Positions 18,166 through 26,715 are shown, counted from the first letter of the stretch. The stretch is DNA of 64,000 nt from JBGVSA01 sp041807905 (GCF_041807905.1 NZ_JBGVSA010000011.1:62001-126000); one strand, 5' to 3'. A program made the numbers and translations. The notes: generated by a model from the sequence alone, not told the origin.

Positions 18166-19090
18166 GGAGCCACTCCAGCAGGTCGACTGCTAACGAGAAT
18201 GCACCGACAACGATGACCCAAAGCGCGACAGCGCGTCGCACCAGTGCGCGCGATCGAGCGATGTCCGAGGCGGCTGGGGCGCGTCCGCAGCCGAGATCCG
18301 GTCGTTGTTCCATGCAGCCCCCATACGACGCCGCGCCGCCGAGCCGGATGCCCAGACTGCCCGCACCTGCAGACATCACCGGGCCGGCGTTGGGGCTGGA
18401 CCATCGACGGGCCTGCGTCCGCCAGCACGCCAATGCATCGGCGGTGCGTCCGACCAGGGCATAGCTCAACGCAGTGAGTCGCGCCGGCACATAGTTGAGG
18501 GCATCGTCCAGGCGCGCCGCGCACCAGCCGAAGTATTCGAAGCGAACATTGCGATAGCCCCACATCGCATCCAGCGTATTTGCCAGACGGAACTGCACGA
18601 CGCCCGGCGCGCCCGCCACGAGTGCCCAGAACAGCGCGCCGAAAACAGCGTCGTTGCCGTTTTCAAGGACGGATTCGACCGTTGCGCGCGCGACGTCCGG
18701 TTCCGTCATCGCTGCCGTGTCGCGGCTCACCATGCGTGCGGTGTTGTGGCGCGCGGCTTCGAGGTCGTGTGCACTGAGTGCGGCTTGCACTGCATGCGCG
18801 TGTTCATCAAGGCTGCGAAGGCCGAGCGCGAGGTAGAGCGCCACCGCGTCGACCAGCAATGGTTGCAGCGGCCGCAAGAGCGCTGCCAGCGCCACCCATG
18901 GTGCGCATGCGATGAGGGCTGCGACGACGCCGGCGCAGCGCCGTCGGGCAGCGCTGCCGCGGTTGAGCTGTCGTTCGATGCTTGCGGCGAAGCGTCCGAA
19001 GCCCACCAACGGATGCCATGCACGCGGCTCACCAAGCAGGCGATCGAGAGCGATCGCAGCAACGAAGGCGAGTGCATGTCCGACCATCAA
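18158..19090 (-). CDS. cbiB: Adenosylcobinamide-phosphate synthase (CbiB/CobD membrane protein)
   Basis: Membrane enzyme that attaches aminopropanol phosphate to adenosylcobyric acid. The 310-residue sequence opens with AIALDRLLGEPRAWHPLVGFGRF, the family's N-terminal DxxxGEPxxxHP motif. It contains GLRSLDEHA and a MVSRDTAAMTEPDVARATVESVLENGNDAVFGALFWA block typical of CbiB. Several hydrophobic spans are visible. It overlaps btuR by four bases and cobD by eight. Pairs functionally with the cobD product made by the next gene. Confidence 0.95.
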   Translation of the reverse strand: MMVGHALAFVAAIALDRLLGEPRAWHPLVGFGRFAASIERQLNRGSAARRRCAGVVAALIACAPWVALAALLRPLQPLLVDAVALYLALGLRSLDEHAHAVQAALSAHDLEAARHNTARMVSRDTAAMTEPDVARATVESVLENGNDAVFGALFWALVAGAPGVVQFRLANTLDAMWGYRNVRFEYFGWCAARLDDALNYVPARLTALSYALVGRTADALACWRTQARRWSSPNAGPVMSAGAGSLGIRLGGAASYGGCMEQRPDLGCGRAPAASDIARSRALVRRAVALWVIVVGAFSLAVDLLEWLHA

Positions 19091-19710
19091 AATTCGATGC
19101 CTTTCTGCGCGCGCACGCCTGCACGGAAGGCATGCTTGATGTCATCGATCTCGCTGACGGTGTCGGCGATTTCGATCAATGGTTCGGGGGCGCCCCGGCC
19201 GGTCACGACCACGTGTTGCGACGCCGGCCGCGAGCGCAGCGTTCGCAATACGGTTTCGAGCGGCAGATAGCGGTACTTCAGTACCACGCACAGCTCGTCG
19301 AGGATGACGAGCCCCACGCTGTCGTCGGACAGCATGGCTTCCGCGCAGCGCCAGCCTTCCGCCGCCTTGGCGACGTCACGCTCGCGGTCCTGCGTATCCC
19401 ATGTGAAACCTTCGCCCATGACATGGAAGTCGACGCCGTCGCAGCGACGGAAGAAGGCCTCTTCTCCCGTTGCTGCGGCGCCTTTGATGAATTGCACGAC
19501 GCCGACACGCATGTCGTGGCCGAGTGCTCGCGCGGCCATGCCGAACGCCGAGGAACTCTTGCCCTTGCCGTTGCCGGTCACGACGACCAGTACGCCGCGA
19601 TCGATGTAGGCCGCGGCGATGCGTTGGTCGATGATGGTCTTCTTGCGGACCATGCGCGTGGCATGCCGCGCATTGCTGCCCTCGTCGTCGTTGTTGTCGG
19701 TGTCGTGCAC
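19087..19710 (-). CDS. btuR: Cob(I)alamin adenosyltransferase (CobA/CobO/BtuR type)
   Basis: Transfers the adenosyl group of ATP to cob(I)alamin or precursors, making the coenzyme form and the substrate for later enzymes. 207 residues with the P-loop-like GNGKGKSSSAFG, the FIKGAAATGEE segment and the LVILDELCVVLKYRYL motif. The start codon is a GTG at 19710, supported by AAGGAG seven bases upstream that begins in the btuB stop. The N-terminal tail is acidic and variable. It is the second gene of the operon, 10 bp after btuB. Confidence 0.95.
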   Translation of the reverse strand: MHDTDNNDDEGSNARHATRMVRKKTIIDQRIAAAYIDRGVLVVVTGNGKGKSSSAFGMAARALGHDMRVGVVQFIKGAAATGEEAFFRRCDGVDFHVMGEGFTWDTQDRERDVAKAAEGWRCAEAMLSDDSVGLVILDELCVVLKYRYLPLETVLRTLRSRPASQHVVVTGRGAPEPLIEIADTVSEIDDIKHAFRAGVRAQKGIEF

Positions 19711-19720
19711 TGCGGGCTCC

Positions 19721-21544
19721 TTATAGCGCTGCGTAACGCAGTGTGATGAAGGCGCCGAAGCCCGGCTGGTTGTAGTAATAGGCGGTCTGGTGGCGTTTGT
19801 CGAAGAGGTTTTCGATGCGCCCTTGCACGCGCCATGTCTTGGTCAGCTCGTACTCGGCGCGCAGATCGACGGTTCCGTAACCACCCAGCTTGGTCTTGTT
19901 GGCGGCATCGTCGTAGCTCTTGCCCGCGCCGTACAGCGACCCCCCCAGGCTCCAGCGGCCGAAGTCATGATCGATATCCAGACGCGCTGATTGCTTGGGG
20001 CGGCGCGGCAACAGTTTGCCGTCGTTGGCGCCGCCTGAGTCGTCCTTCGGATCGACGTAAGTGGCGAACAGCGTGAACTGCGTGCCGGCCAGTTGCGTGC
20101 CGAGCGTGGCTTCCACGCCGCGGATGCGCGCCTTGGCGATATTCGCCAGCGGATAGCCAGCGATCAGATCGTCGACCTGTGTCTGGTATGCATTGAGCGA
20201 CCAGTTGCTCGTCTGTGCGAACTTGCCGGAGGCGCCCAGTTCGAAGCTCTTCGATTTTTCGGGCTTGAGGTCGGGCGTGCCGTAACCGGGGTAGTACAAC
20301 TGGTTGAAGGTCGGTGCCTTGAATGCGGTGCCCACGTTGGCAGTCAAGCGCAGCGCCGGCGAGAAGGTATAGCCGAAGGCTGCGCTCCCGGTGGCGTGAT
20401 TGCCGAACTGCTCGTTGTCGTCATTGCGTGCGGAAAGCTGCACGTCGCTGGCGCCAAAGCTGCCGAGGTATTGCGCGAAGATGGCCTTGTTGTCGCGCGA
20501 CGTGACCGTGTAGGCCGTGTCGCTCGAAACATGATCGTTCTGGTAGTCCAGCCCGACCGTGACCATATGGTCGTTGTTGATGGCGAAGTCGTTCTGCCAG
20601 CTGACCTGGTCGGTGCGGGTCAGGAAACGCGAAGCGAAGTCGCTGTAGTAATAGCTCTTCGAGCGATCCTGCGTCTGCCCCACGGTGAGTGAACTCTTCC
20701 ACAGGTCGACGGGGTGGTAGCGCAGCGTGGCGCTGGCGACTTGTTGCACATTGGTGGAGTGATTCTGGAATCCACCGTCGAATTCGTTGTTGCTGTGCGC
20801 CTGCATGAACTGCACATCGGCATCGAGCGATCTGGAAAAGCGATATCCGCCGCGCAGGTTGTACGACTGATTGTTGTAGCCGTCGCGATCCGGTTCGTTG
20901 GCGAAGCAACCGGAGGACGTGCCTTCGCAGGCGTTGATGCCGTTGGTGGTGTCGGCGCTGATGCCGGCATTGAGCCAGGCCTTGTCAGTGCCCACTGCCG
21001 CGGTTGCCGCCACCTCGCCCGTACTGCGCGAGCCGCCGCCGATGCTGAAAGTGGGCCGCCATCCTCCATCGGGCGTACCCCCCTTGCGCGTGAATATCTG
21101 GATCACGCCACCGATGGCCTCCGAACCATACAGACTGGCTCGGGGGCCCCGCACGACTTCAATCCGGTCGATCAGTTCGATCGGCAGGTCCTGCAGCGCG
21201 GCCGCACCCGTGGTGGCCGACCCGATCTTCATGCCATCGATGAGCACCAGCGTGTGATCGGAATTGGTGCCGCGCAGGAAGACCGACGTGGCCTTGCCGC
21301 GACCTCCCGTGTTGGACAGTGTGACGCCCGGTACGCCGCGCAGCGCGTCCGGTACGGACACGGCCTGCTGTCGTTCGATGTCTTCGCGCGTGATGACGGT
21401 CACCGAGGCGAGCGTTTCGTCTGCGGTCCGTGCCACGCGGTCGGCGGTGACGATGATGGGATCGAGTTGCTGCGGCGCGCGTTGCGCCATGGATGCCTGC
21501 GTTGCGCCGAGCAGCACGGCTGCCGGCAGAAGAGGGTATTTCAA
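19721..21544 (-). CDS. btuB: TonB-dependent vitamin B12 receptor
   Basis: Outer-membrane beta-barrel receptor of 607 residues. A signal peptide (about residues 1-20) is followed by a TonB-box-like stretch (LDPIIVTADR). The plug domain has VPDALRGVPGVTL and IEVVRGPRASLYGSEAIGGVIQI, and the barrel ends in LRYAAL. First gene behind the cobalamin riboswitch, the standard place for the corrinoid receptor. It should pass cobalamin or cobinamide to BtuF. The identity rests on the riboswitch and operon as much as on sequence, since TonB receptors vary in ligand. Confidence 0.94.
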   Translation of the reverse strand: MKYPLLPAAVLLGATQASMAQRAPQQLDPIIVTADRVARTADETLASVTVITREDIERQQAVSVPDALRGVPGVTLSNTGGRGKATSVFLRGTNSDHTLVLIDGMKIGSATTGAAALQDLPIELIDRIEVVRGPRASLYGSEAIGGVIQIFTRKGGTPDGGWRPTFSIGGGSRSTGEVAATAAVGTDKAWLNAGISADTTNGINACEGTSSGCFANEPDRDGYNNQSYNLRGGYRFSRSLDADVQFMQAHSNNEFDGGFQNHSTNVQQVASATLRYHPVDLWKSSLTVGQTQDRSKSYYYSDFASRFLTRTDQVSWQNDFAINNDHMVTVGLDYQNDHVSSDTAYTVTSRDNKAIFAQYLGSFGASDVQLSARNDDNEQFGNHATGSAAFGYTFSPALRLTANVGTAFKAPTFNQLYYPGYGTPDLKPEKSKSFELGASGKFAQTSNWSLNAYQTQVDDLIAGYPLANIAKARIRGVEATLGTQLAGTQFTLFATYVDPKDDSGGANDGKLLPRRPKQSARLDIDHDFGRWSLGGSLYGAGKSYDDAANKTKLGGYGTVDLRAEYELTKTWRVQGRIENLFDKRHQTAYYYNQPGFGAFITLRYAAL

Positions 21545-21705
21545 GATGTGCTCCTTCCGTGCTCACCCGCACGGAACGTTCGTGGGTCAATGCACGGCGG
21601 AAGGAGGACGAGGCTCGGCCAGGATGGGCGCAAACCGCAATCGCCCACCGCGATGCGCTTCAGCCACGCGCGCATCGGTTGGGACGTGCGTGCGAGGCCA
21701 CGCCA

Positions 21706-21910
21706 CAGGCCGGTCTCCGGGCTGACGAGCGGATGCCGTGGGCATCCAGGCGCGGTACCTTCCCATGCCGTGGGGCACAGTGGTTTGCTCTGAGGCTTAT
21801 CGCCGCGCTTTGACTCGCTTACCGTTGCGGGGGCAGCGCCGGCCTTGCGATGAAATCGCGCACCGGCTTCCCGATTAACCCGGCAACATATGTTTGCCAG
21901 GCACCTGAAG
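21706..21910 (-). promoter_or_regulatory. Cobalamin riboswitch
   Basis: Read on the minus strand, the 5' leader of btuB carries the class hallmarks in order. GGTGCC begins at about 21905. AATCGGGAAGCCGGTGCG is next, then GCCGGCGCTGCCCCCGCAAC with GGTAA. CCACTGTGCC and ATGGGAAGG follow, and the terminal B12-box part CAGCCCGGAGACCGGCCTG ends near 21706. It binds adenosylcobalamin and lowers expression of the operon below. About 160 bases separate it from the btuB ATG, room for an expression platform. I do not see a clear T-run terminator, so control may be at translation. Confidence 0.95.
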
Positions 21911-22045
21911 CGAGGGCGGATGATACCGCAGAACGCGCCGTTGCCGGCAGTCGCCGCGGCTCGCGGGCGGGGCGCGAGCGCTGGCGCAATGTGTCGCGGA
22001 AGTCGTATTGACCGCACGCGAAAGGGGGCACTACCATCCTTCGCT

Positions 22046-22246
22046 ATGGACAACGAAATTGCCGATCTCGACGCCCGCATCTCGCGGCTCATCGAAGCCT
22101 TCGCCGAAACGCGTCGCGCCAACGGTGAGCTCACCGATCGCGTGGCACGACTCGAAGCCGACAACCGCGTGCTGGCTGAAAAGCTCGCGACGGCTGTCGC
22201 GCGCATCGAAGCGGTGCTCGAAAAACTGCCGGTCACGGAGCCGTGA
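22046..22246 (+). CDS. Small coiled-coil protein upstream of zapA (TIGR02449-like, ZapB-like)
   Basis: A 66-residue protein that is almost entirely predicted coiled coil with heptad-spaced Leu, Ile and Val (IADLDARISRLIEAF, RVARLEADNRVLAEKL). It ends in a short tail. It directly precedes and overlaps zapA by one base, the usual setting of this small family in Beta- and Gammaproteobacteria. ZapB-like coiled coils bridge ZapA at the division ring, so a divisome role is a reasonable inference but not shown. The start is the ATG at 22046; longer frames upstream are unlike protein. Confidence 0.8.
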   Translation: MDNEIADLDARISRLIEAFAETRRANGELTDRVARLEADNRVLAEKLATAVARIEAVLEKLPVTEP

Positions 22247-22542
22247 TGGAATCGCTCGACATTCAATTGATGGGCAAACGTTTCGCCGTCTCGGTCAAAC
22301 CGGAAGAGCGCGAGACCTTTGAAGCCGCCGTCGCTTTGCTCAACGAAAAGCTGCAGCAGGCGGCCGGCCGGAGTTCCGGCAGCGGTGAAACGCTCGCGCT
22401 CATGACGGCGTTGAACATTGCTCACGATTTTGTTGTGGCGCAGCGCTCGGCAGGGCTTGATCTACCGGGCCACCGGCGTAAAATCGCAGCCATGGGGCAA
22501 CGTATCGAAGATGCGCTGGCCCAGCAGGAAAAACTGTTTTAG
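22246..22542 (+). CDS. zapA: Cell division protein ZapA
   Basis: FtsZ-bundling protein of the early Z-ring, 98 residues. The N-terminal head is LDIQLMGKRFAVSVKPEERETFEAAVALLNEKL and the C-terminal part is a helical coiled coil ending AMGQRIEDALAQQEKLF. I use the ATG at 22246, which overlaps the upstream stop (TGATG arrangement). A GTG three bases earlier in the same frame is possible. Followed at once by the 6S RNA gene, a linkage common in Proteobacteria. Confidence 0.93.
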   Translation: MESLDIQLMGKRFAVSVKPEERETFEAAVALLNEKLQQAAGRSSGSGETLALMTALNIAHDFVVAQRSAGLDLPGHRRKIAAMGQRIEDALAQQEKLF

Positions 22543-22616
22543 GCGGGGGCCTTCAAGCTGCGCACGGTGTCGTATCCCCCAAAGGTTTTCGGTTCGCGAT
22601 AGCGGGCCACGAGTTA

Positions 22617-22792
22617 TCCCCTGCGGTGTTCGTTAAGGTCTAATACTCCTTGAACCAATGTCTACGCGACATGGTTGCCAACCGATACACCGCTGTTGTG
22701 AGCGCTCCTTGTTGGGCGCACCTGATGCGGCAGGAAACGCAGCCCCCTGAACCCAGGTTCAGGATGATGACCTGACGGCACATGCGGGGGAC
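22617..22792 (+). ncRNA. ssrS: 6S RNA
   Basis: Identified by place and fold. It lies just downstream of zapA. A closing stem forms between CCCCTGCGGTG at about 22618 and the 3' strand CACATGCGGGGG ending at 22790, with one bulged A. Conserved internal blocks CCTTGAACC, GAACCCAGGTTC and GATGACCTGACGGCA echo the E. coli RNA. The length of about 175 bases fits. 6S RNA mimics an open promoter and holds sigma-70 RNA polymerase in stationary phase. Ends are approximate. The usual downstream 5-formyltetrahydrofolate cyclo-ligase gene is replaced here by a TauE-like gene. Confidence 0.8.
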
Positions 22793-22802
22793 CCTCTCTC
22801 AA

Positions 22803-22832
22803 AAAAAACGCGGCGCGATGCCGCGTTTTTTA
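22803..22832 (+). terminator. Intrinsic terminator after 6S RNA
   Basis: Hairpin AAAAACGCGGC/GCCGCGTTTTT (22804-22814 and 22820-22830) with a 5-base loop, preceded by an A-run and ending in a T-run. It separates zapA/6S transcription from the TauE-like gene. Confidence 0.9.
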
Positions 22833-22928
22833 TTTGCGCGCGCCGCGCACCATCGGTATTCGCCCGGCTTGTCGACACACGCCCAGGCCGGTACGTTGCG
22901 AACTCATTCGTTCGTCATCGACCCACCG

Positions 22929-23729
22929 ATGGATCTCTGGCTCATTGCATATTTCTTTCTCGGTACCGTCGCCGGGTTTCTTGCGGGCTTACTGGGCATT
23001 GGCGGCAGTGTGATCATCGTGGCCGTCCTGACGATGATTTTCGACGCGCAGGGAGTCGCCCATGAACATGTCTTGCGGCTGGCGTTGGGGACAGGCATGG
23101 CGACCGTCATCTTCACCTCGCTGGCGAGCCTGCGCGCGCATCATCGGCGCGGCGCCGTGCGTTGGGACGTCGTGCGCGACATGACGCCAGGCGTGATCAT
23201 CGGCACCTTCATCGGCACCAGGATCGCTGGCATCGTGCCGACCCGGGGTCTGGCACTGTTTTTTTCCTTCTTTCTGATTTGCGTGGCGACCCAGATGGCA
23301 CTGGATCTCAAGCCGTCCGCCAAGCGCAATCTGCCTGGGCGGTTCGGTGTTGCCGGCGTCGGTGTCGGTATTGGCGCCTTGTCGGGACTGGTCGCCGTCG
23401 GCGGAGGCTCTTTGACGGTGCCGTGGCTCAGTTGGTGCAACGTCCGGTTGCAGCACGCCATCGGGACATCGGCTGCCATGGGGCTGCCGATCGCATTCTT
23501 CGGTACGCTGGGCTACATCTGGCAGGGTTGGGGACGCTCCGGCCTGCCTGCCGCCACCCTCGGCTACGTGATGGTTCCAGTGCTTGCGACGATCGTCGTG
23601 GGGAGTGTTCTGACTGCGCCGTTTGGAGCCCGGATGGCGCACGCTTTGCCTGTGCCAACCCTCAAAAAGGCGTTTGCCCTGCTTTTGACGATTTTGGCGG
23701 TCAAGATGGTTTGGGGGGTATGGTCCTGA
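22929..23729 (+). CDS. TauE/SafE-family sulfite exporter-like membrane protein
   Basis: A 266-residue inner-membrane protein with about eight hydrophobic segments arranged as two repeats. Each repeat starts with the family's glycine-rich turn (GFLAGLLGIGGSVIIV near residue 20 and GALSGLVAVGGGSLTVP in the middle). The family exports small anions such as sulfite or sulfoacetate, but most members have no known substrate. The ATG at 22929 is chosen because the first membrane helix follows at once; the longer frame would overlap the 6S terminator. It stands alone: no sulfur gene is nearby. Confidence 0.88.
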   Translation: MDLWLIAYFFLGTVAGFLAGLLGIGGSVIIVAVLTMIFDAQGVAHEHVLRLALGTGMATVIFTSLASLRAHHRRGAVRWDVVRDMTPGVIIGTFIGTRIAGIVPTRGLALFFSFFLICVATQMALDLKPSAKRNLPGRFGVAGVGVGIGALSGLVAVGGGSLTVPWLSWCNVRLQHAIGTSAAMGLPIAFFGTLGYIWQGWGRSGLPAATLGYVMVPVLATIVVGSVLTAPFGARMAHALPVPTLKKAFALLLTILAVKMVWGVWS

Positions 23730-23811
23730 ATAGAAAGAAGAAGTTCCCGTGTGCAGTGCACCATAGAAAACTTTTAAGTCCAAAAGTGCAATTGATAGGC
23801 GCATAAAACGA

Positions 23812-23825
23812 TGTGATCTGTCACA
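23812..23825. promoter_or_regulatory. Palindrome TGTGA-N4-TCACA, possible operator
   Basis: The arms TGTGA and TCACA are the half-sites of CRP-type operators, but the spacer is four bases rather than the usual six. It lies about 50 bp before the structured RNA candidate and 80 bp after the TauE-like gene. A regulator cannot be named. Confidence 0.35.
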
Positions 23826-23860
23826 ATTCATTTCAACGGATCGCTGATCGCGTCAGACAG

Positions 23861-24151
23861 GCGCCAAGGCACACCGGGGGATGTTGGAGACATACGAAGC
23901 CGCAAGAAATGCGGCAAATAGCAAAAGTCGCGGGGCAGCAGGGCTGACCCCGCGATAAAAAACGCAGCAGACGCGTGGGCTCACAAAGCCACCGGCAAAA
24001 GAAAAAAATCGGCCGGATCGCGTTGAACGCGCCAAGGGACACCAAAGGACACTGGTTCGACAGAACCAAACGTAGGGGGAGGGAAACCCGCAAAACGGGT
24101 TTCCTCAATTGGGGACGGGAAGCTACGGGCGTAGCTTCCCGTTTTTTTTTA
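23861..24151 (+). ncRNA. Candidate structured non-coding RNA, unknown class
   Basis: This 290-bp stretch has no credible gene but a dense run of plus-strand hairpins. GCCGC/GCGGC is at 23899-23915. A GC-rich stem with one bulge is at 23928-23955. GGTTC/GAACC is near 24054-24066. A 9-bp stem is at 24082-24104, and a strong terminator is at 24115-24150. A 15-base near-repeat (GCGCCAAGG, C or G, ACACC) occurs at 23861 and 24029. Seven or more GGA triplets are present, several in or beside loops, which recalls CsrA-sponge RNAs. I do not recognise tmRNA, RNase P RNA or SRP RNA. The 5' end is a guess. Confidence 0.5.
24115..24150 (+). terminator. Strong intrinsic terminator
   Basis: Perfect 12-bp stem ACGGGAAGCTAC/GTAGCTTCCCGT (24115-24126, 24131-24142) with a GGGC loop and a run of nine T ending at 24150. 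It ends plus-strand transcription from the structured RNA candidate (or, less likely, a long 3' leader of the TauE-like gene). Confidence 0.92.
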
Positions 24152-24378
24152 TTGGCGGTCCGCCCGCCCGATGCAAGTCCCGCACGCAGTCAGCCTTTCT
24201 CCTCGCCTGCACGGGTGCCAGAATCCATACATCAGGATCGTTCGTCGCAGGCGGCGCACTTTTCCTGATCCCCGCCATCAACTAATCCTTCTCTGATTGA
24301 CGCAGCCGATGGCGCTTGCCAATCTCCACGCCGAAGCGGTCGCTTGCCGGTGCGCGACGATTTCCTAAGGAGCAGGTC

Positions 24379-25248
24379 ATGCGTTTTGAGGATGGGCAAG
24401 AGAGCAACAACGTTGAAGACCGACGGGGCGGCGGTGGCGGCAGACTGCCGATCGGAGGTGGCACGATCGGTGTGGGCACCGTGGTGCTGGCTCTGGTTGC
24501 CTGGTATTTCGGCATCGACCCCTCGGTGGTGCTCAACGGCGCCAGCATGGTGAGTGGTCCGACTGCCACGCAACAGGCGCCCGCCGACCCGAACGCGCCG
24601 GATGATCCGGACAAGCGCTTCGTGCGCCAGGTCCTGGGCGACACCGAACGGACCTGGTCGCAGATTTTCGCGGAAGGGGGCAGCCAGTATGCAGCGCCGA
24701 AGCTCGTACTGTTTTCCGGCGCCACGCCTACCGCCTGCGGGACGGGGCAAACCGCCATGGGGCCGTTCTATTGCCCGTCCGACCGCAAGGTCTATATCGA
24801 TCTGGCTTTCTACGAGGAATTGCGCAAGCGGTTCCGCGCGCCGGGTGATTTTGCCCAGGCCTACGTGATCGCGCACGAGGTCGGGCATCACGTCCAGAAT
24901 CTGCTGGGTATTTCGGACAAGGTTCGTCAGGCGCAGCAACGCGCATCAGAGGCCCAGGCCAACGCGCTGTCAGTACGGCTCGAATTGCAGGCGGACTGCC
25001 TGGCCGGCGTGTGGGCCGGGCGTTCGAACCAGCGGCACAAGTTGCTCGAAGAGGGGGACGTGGAGGAAGCGCTGGCCGCCGCCACCGCCATCGGCGACGA
25101 TACTTTGCAGAAGAGCGCCCGCGGTTACGCGGTGCCCGACACCTTCACGCACGGCACGTCGGCTCAGCGCGTCCGTTGGTTCAAGCGCGGACTGGAAAGC
25201 GCCAACGTGCAGCAGTGCAATACGCTCTCCAGCAGCGCCCAGCTCTAG
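24379..25248 (+). CDS. YpfJ-like neutral zinc metallopeptidase
   Basis: A 289-residue protein of the YpfJ family. An Arg/Gly-rich N-terminus (residues 15-30) is followed by one membrane helix (about 31-46). The soluble domain has the zinc motif HEVGH at residues 166-170, and the downstream glutamate is probably in LELQADCLAG. YCPSD and CGTGQTAMGPFYC pairs may form disulfides, suggesting a periplasmic face. AAGGAG lies seven bases before the chosen ATG. The frame upstream of it is unlike protein. The substrate of this family is not known. It stands alone, converging with the dehydrogenase-like gene. Confidence 0.9.
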   Translation: MRFEDGQESNNVEDRRGGGGGRLPIGGGTIGVGTVVLALVAWYFGIDPSVVLNGASMVSGPTATQQAPADPNAPDDPDKRFVRQVLGDTERTWSQIFAEGGSQYAAPKLVLFSGATPTACGTGQTAMGPFYCPSDRKVYIDLAFYEELRKRFRAPGDFAQAYVIAHEVGHHVQNLLGISDKVRQAQQRASEAQANALSVRLELQADCLAGVWAGRSNQRHKLLEEGDVEEALAAATAIGDDTLQKSARGYAVPDTFTHGTSAQRVRWFKRGLESANVQQCNTLSSSAQL

Positions 25249-25260
25249 GCAGGTTCGGGC

Positions 25261-26673
25261 CTATTTCCGGTATAGCTCGTAGACTGTGTCGCTGAAATCG
25301 TCCGAAACATAGAGCGAGCCGGTGAGGGACGGCACGACGTCGACCGGCCGGCCCCAGCGGCTGCGCGCGGAGGCGTCGGTCATCCAGCCGGTGATCATGT
25401 CGACTTCATGGCCCGGCTTGCTCCCGTCGAAAGGCACGAAGACGACCGAGTGACCATTCAATCGCGTGCAGTTCCAGCAGCCATGCAAGGCGATTGCCGC
25501 CCCGTTTTTCCACGGTGCCGGGAGTGACGATCCCTGCAGGAAGCTCATTCCCAAGGGCGCCGAATGCGCGGGCAACGAAAGGCTCGCGCGATCCAGCGCC
25601 GCACAGTCGCGCTGGTTTCCGTCGGCGTTCGTATCGATGTCGCGTTCGAGCGGCAATGACTGGAATCTGTCTGCGCTGCGAGGCCCAGCGTTGCAGTACG
25701 GCCACCCGTAGTCGCCACCTTCGCGCACCGAAGTGAAGGGGTCGGGCGGGTTGTCATCGACGAAACGGCTCATCACGCGCCCGTAGTCGTCGCGCCCGTC
25801 GCCATCGAAGTCGCCGTGGTAAGGGAAGGGAATCTGGTCGCGATTGTTGACCGCAGCCCACAGTTGTCCAGTACCCGGCAGAATGTCCAATCCCTCCGCA
25901 TTGCGCAGTCCGCGAGCATACAGGCGGCCGTTGCGGCCATCGGCGTCATAGACATAGATCGACCCGCGCACAGGGTCGGCCTTGGCGTCGGATTCGCACA
26001 CGTTGCAGGTGGATGCGATGGCAACGAACAGCTTGCCGTCGGTCGACAATGCGATGTTCTTCAGTTGGTGGCCGTAGGAGCCGATGCCCGGGGTGCTGGC
26101 GTTGGGCAGGTTCGCGATGACTACCTGTGCGGCGCCAGCTTTTGTCATGCCGTCGGTCCACGCAAAGCGGCTGACCTGGTGCGCTTCGCTCACGTATAGC
26201 CAGGTGGCGTCGCCGCTACGGTAGAACACCATGTCGTGCGGCATTCGCAATCCGGCTGCAAAGTCGCTGGCGCGCCAGGTATTGCCGTCGCGACGCAACA
26301 AAGTGAGCTTGCCGGCATTGGGTTGCGACACCAGCAGGCCGCCGTCCGGCGTCACCGCCAGGAAGCGCGCGCCGTCTACCCGCGCAATCACGCGGATGAC
26401 AAAGCCTTCCGGGACGTTGAGCGTACGGGCTTGGTTGAAGGGGGCTGAGTCGAGTCCGGACGGGACTTCGACGCTGACTGATTGCAGGTTGAGCGATGAT
26501 GTGGGCGCGCTGACTGCCAAACTGCTGGACGAGGTCGCCGCAATGCTCGACGCGGCTTCGGAAGATGCGCTTGATCCGCCGCCGTTCGAGCCACAGGCTA
26601 CCAGCGCGGCTGCAACCAACAGGCCGACGATGCCTGCCGATCGGAGGGGATTGCCGAGAAAGTGCTGCCGCAT
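25261..26673 (-). CDS. Sorbosone/PQQ-type sugar dehydrogenase-like lipoprotein
   Basis: A 470-residue exported beta-propeller protein. The signal peptide ends in a lipobox (LVAC), so it is probably lipid-anchored, then a Ser/Ala-rich linker follows (residues 30-60). The propeller has the family blocks LNVPEGFVIRVIARVDGARFLAVTPDGGLLVS, GLRNAEGLDILPGTGQLWAAVNNRDQIPFPYHGDFDGDGRDDYG, EGGDYGWPYC and SRWGRPVDVVPSLTGSLYVSDD. Two CxxC pairs (CNVC, CWNC) lack the histidine of a heme c site. The start at 26673 has GAGGAG upstream. Family relatives are called L-sorbosone dehydrogenases, but the true substrate is not predictable. Confidence 0.85.
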   Translation of the reverse strand: MRQHFLGNPLRSAGIVGLLVAAALVACGSNGGGSSASSEAASSIAATSSSSLAVSAPTSSLNLQSVSVEVPSGLDSAPFNQARTLNVPEGFVIRVIARVDGARFLAVTPDGGLLVSQPNAGKLTLLRRDGNTWRASDFAAGLRMPHDMVFYRSGDATWLYVSEAHQVSRFAWTDGMTKAGAAQVVIANLPNASTPGIGSYGHQLKNIALSTDGKLFVAIASTCNVCESDAKADPVRGSIYVYDADGRNGRLYARGLRNAEGLDILPGTGQLWAAVNNRDQIPFPYHGDFDGDGRDDYGRVMSRFVDDNPPDPFTSVREGGDYGWPYCNAGPRSADRFQSLPLERDIDTNADGNQRDCAALDRASLSLPAHSAPLGMSFLQGSSLPAPWKNGAAIALHGCWNCTRLNGHSVVFVPFDGSKPGHEVDMITGWMTDASARSRWGRPVDVVPSLTGSLYVSDDFSDTVYELYRK

Positions 26674-26715
26674 GGTGAGACTCCTCGACGAAGCTCGGAG
26701 TCGTTTAGTCAGCAG

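Noticed and set aside
23881..23958. 25-codon ORF (MLETYEAARNAANSKSRG...) inside the RNA candidate
   Set aside because: No properly spaced ribosome-binding site, and it overlaps two stable hairpins; more likely chance.
25946..26161. Possible heme c motifs in the sugar-dehydrogenase-like protein
   Set aside because: The CxxC pairs lack the following histidine, so no cytochrome c site is supported.
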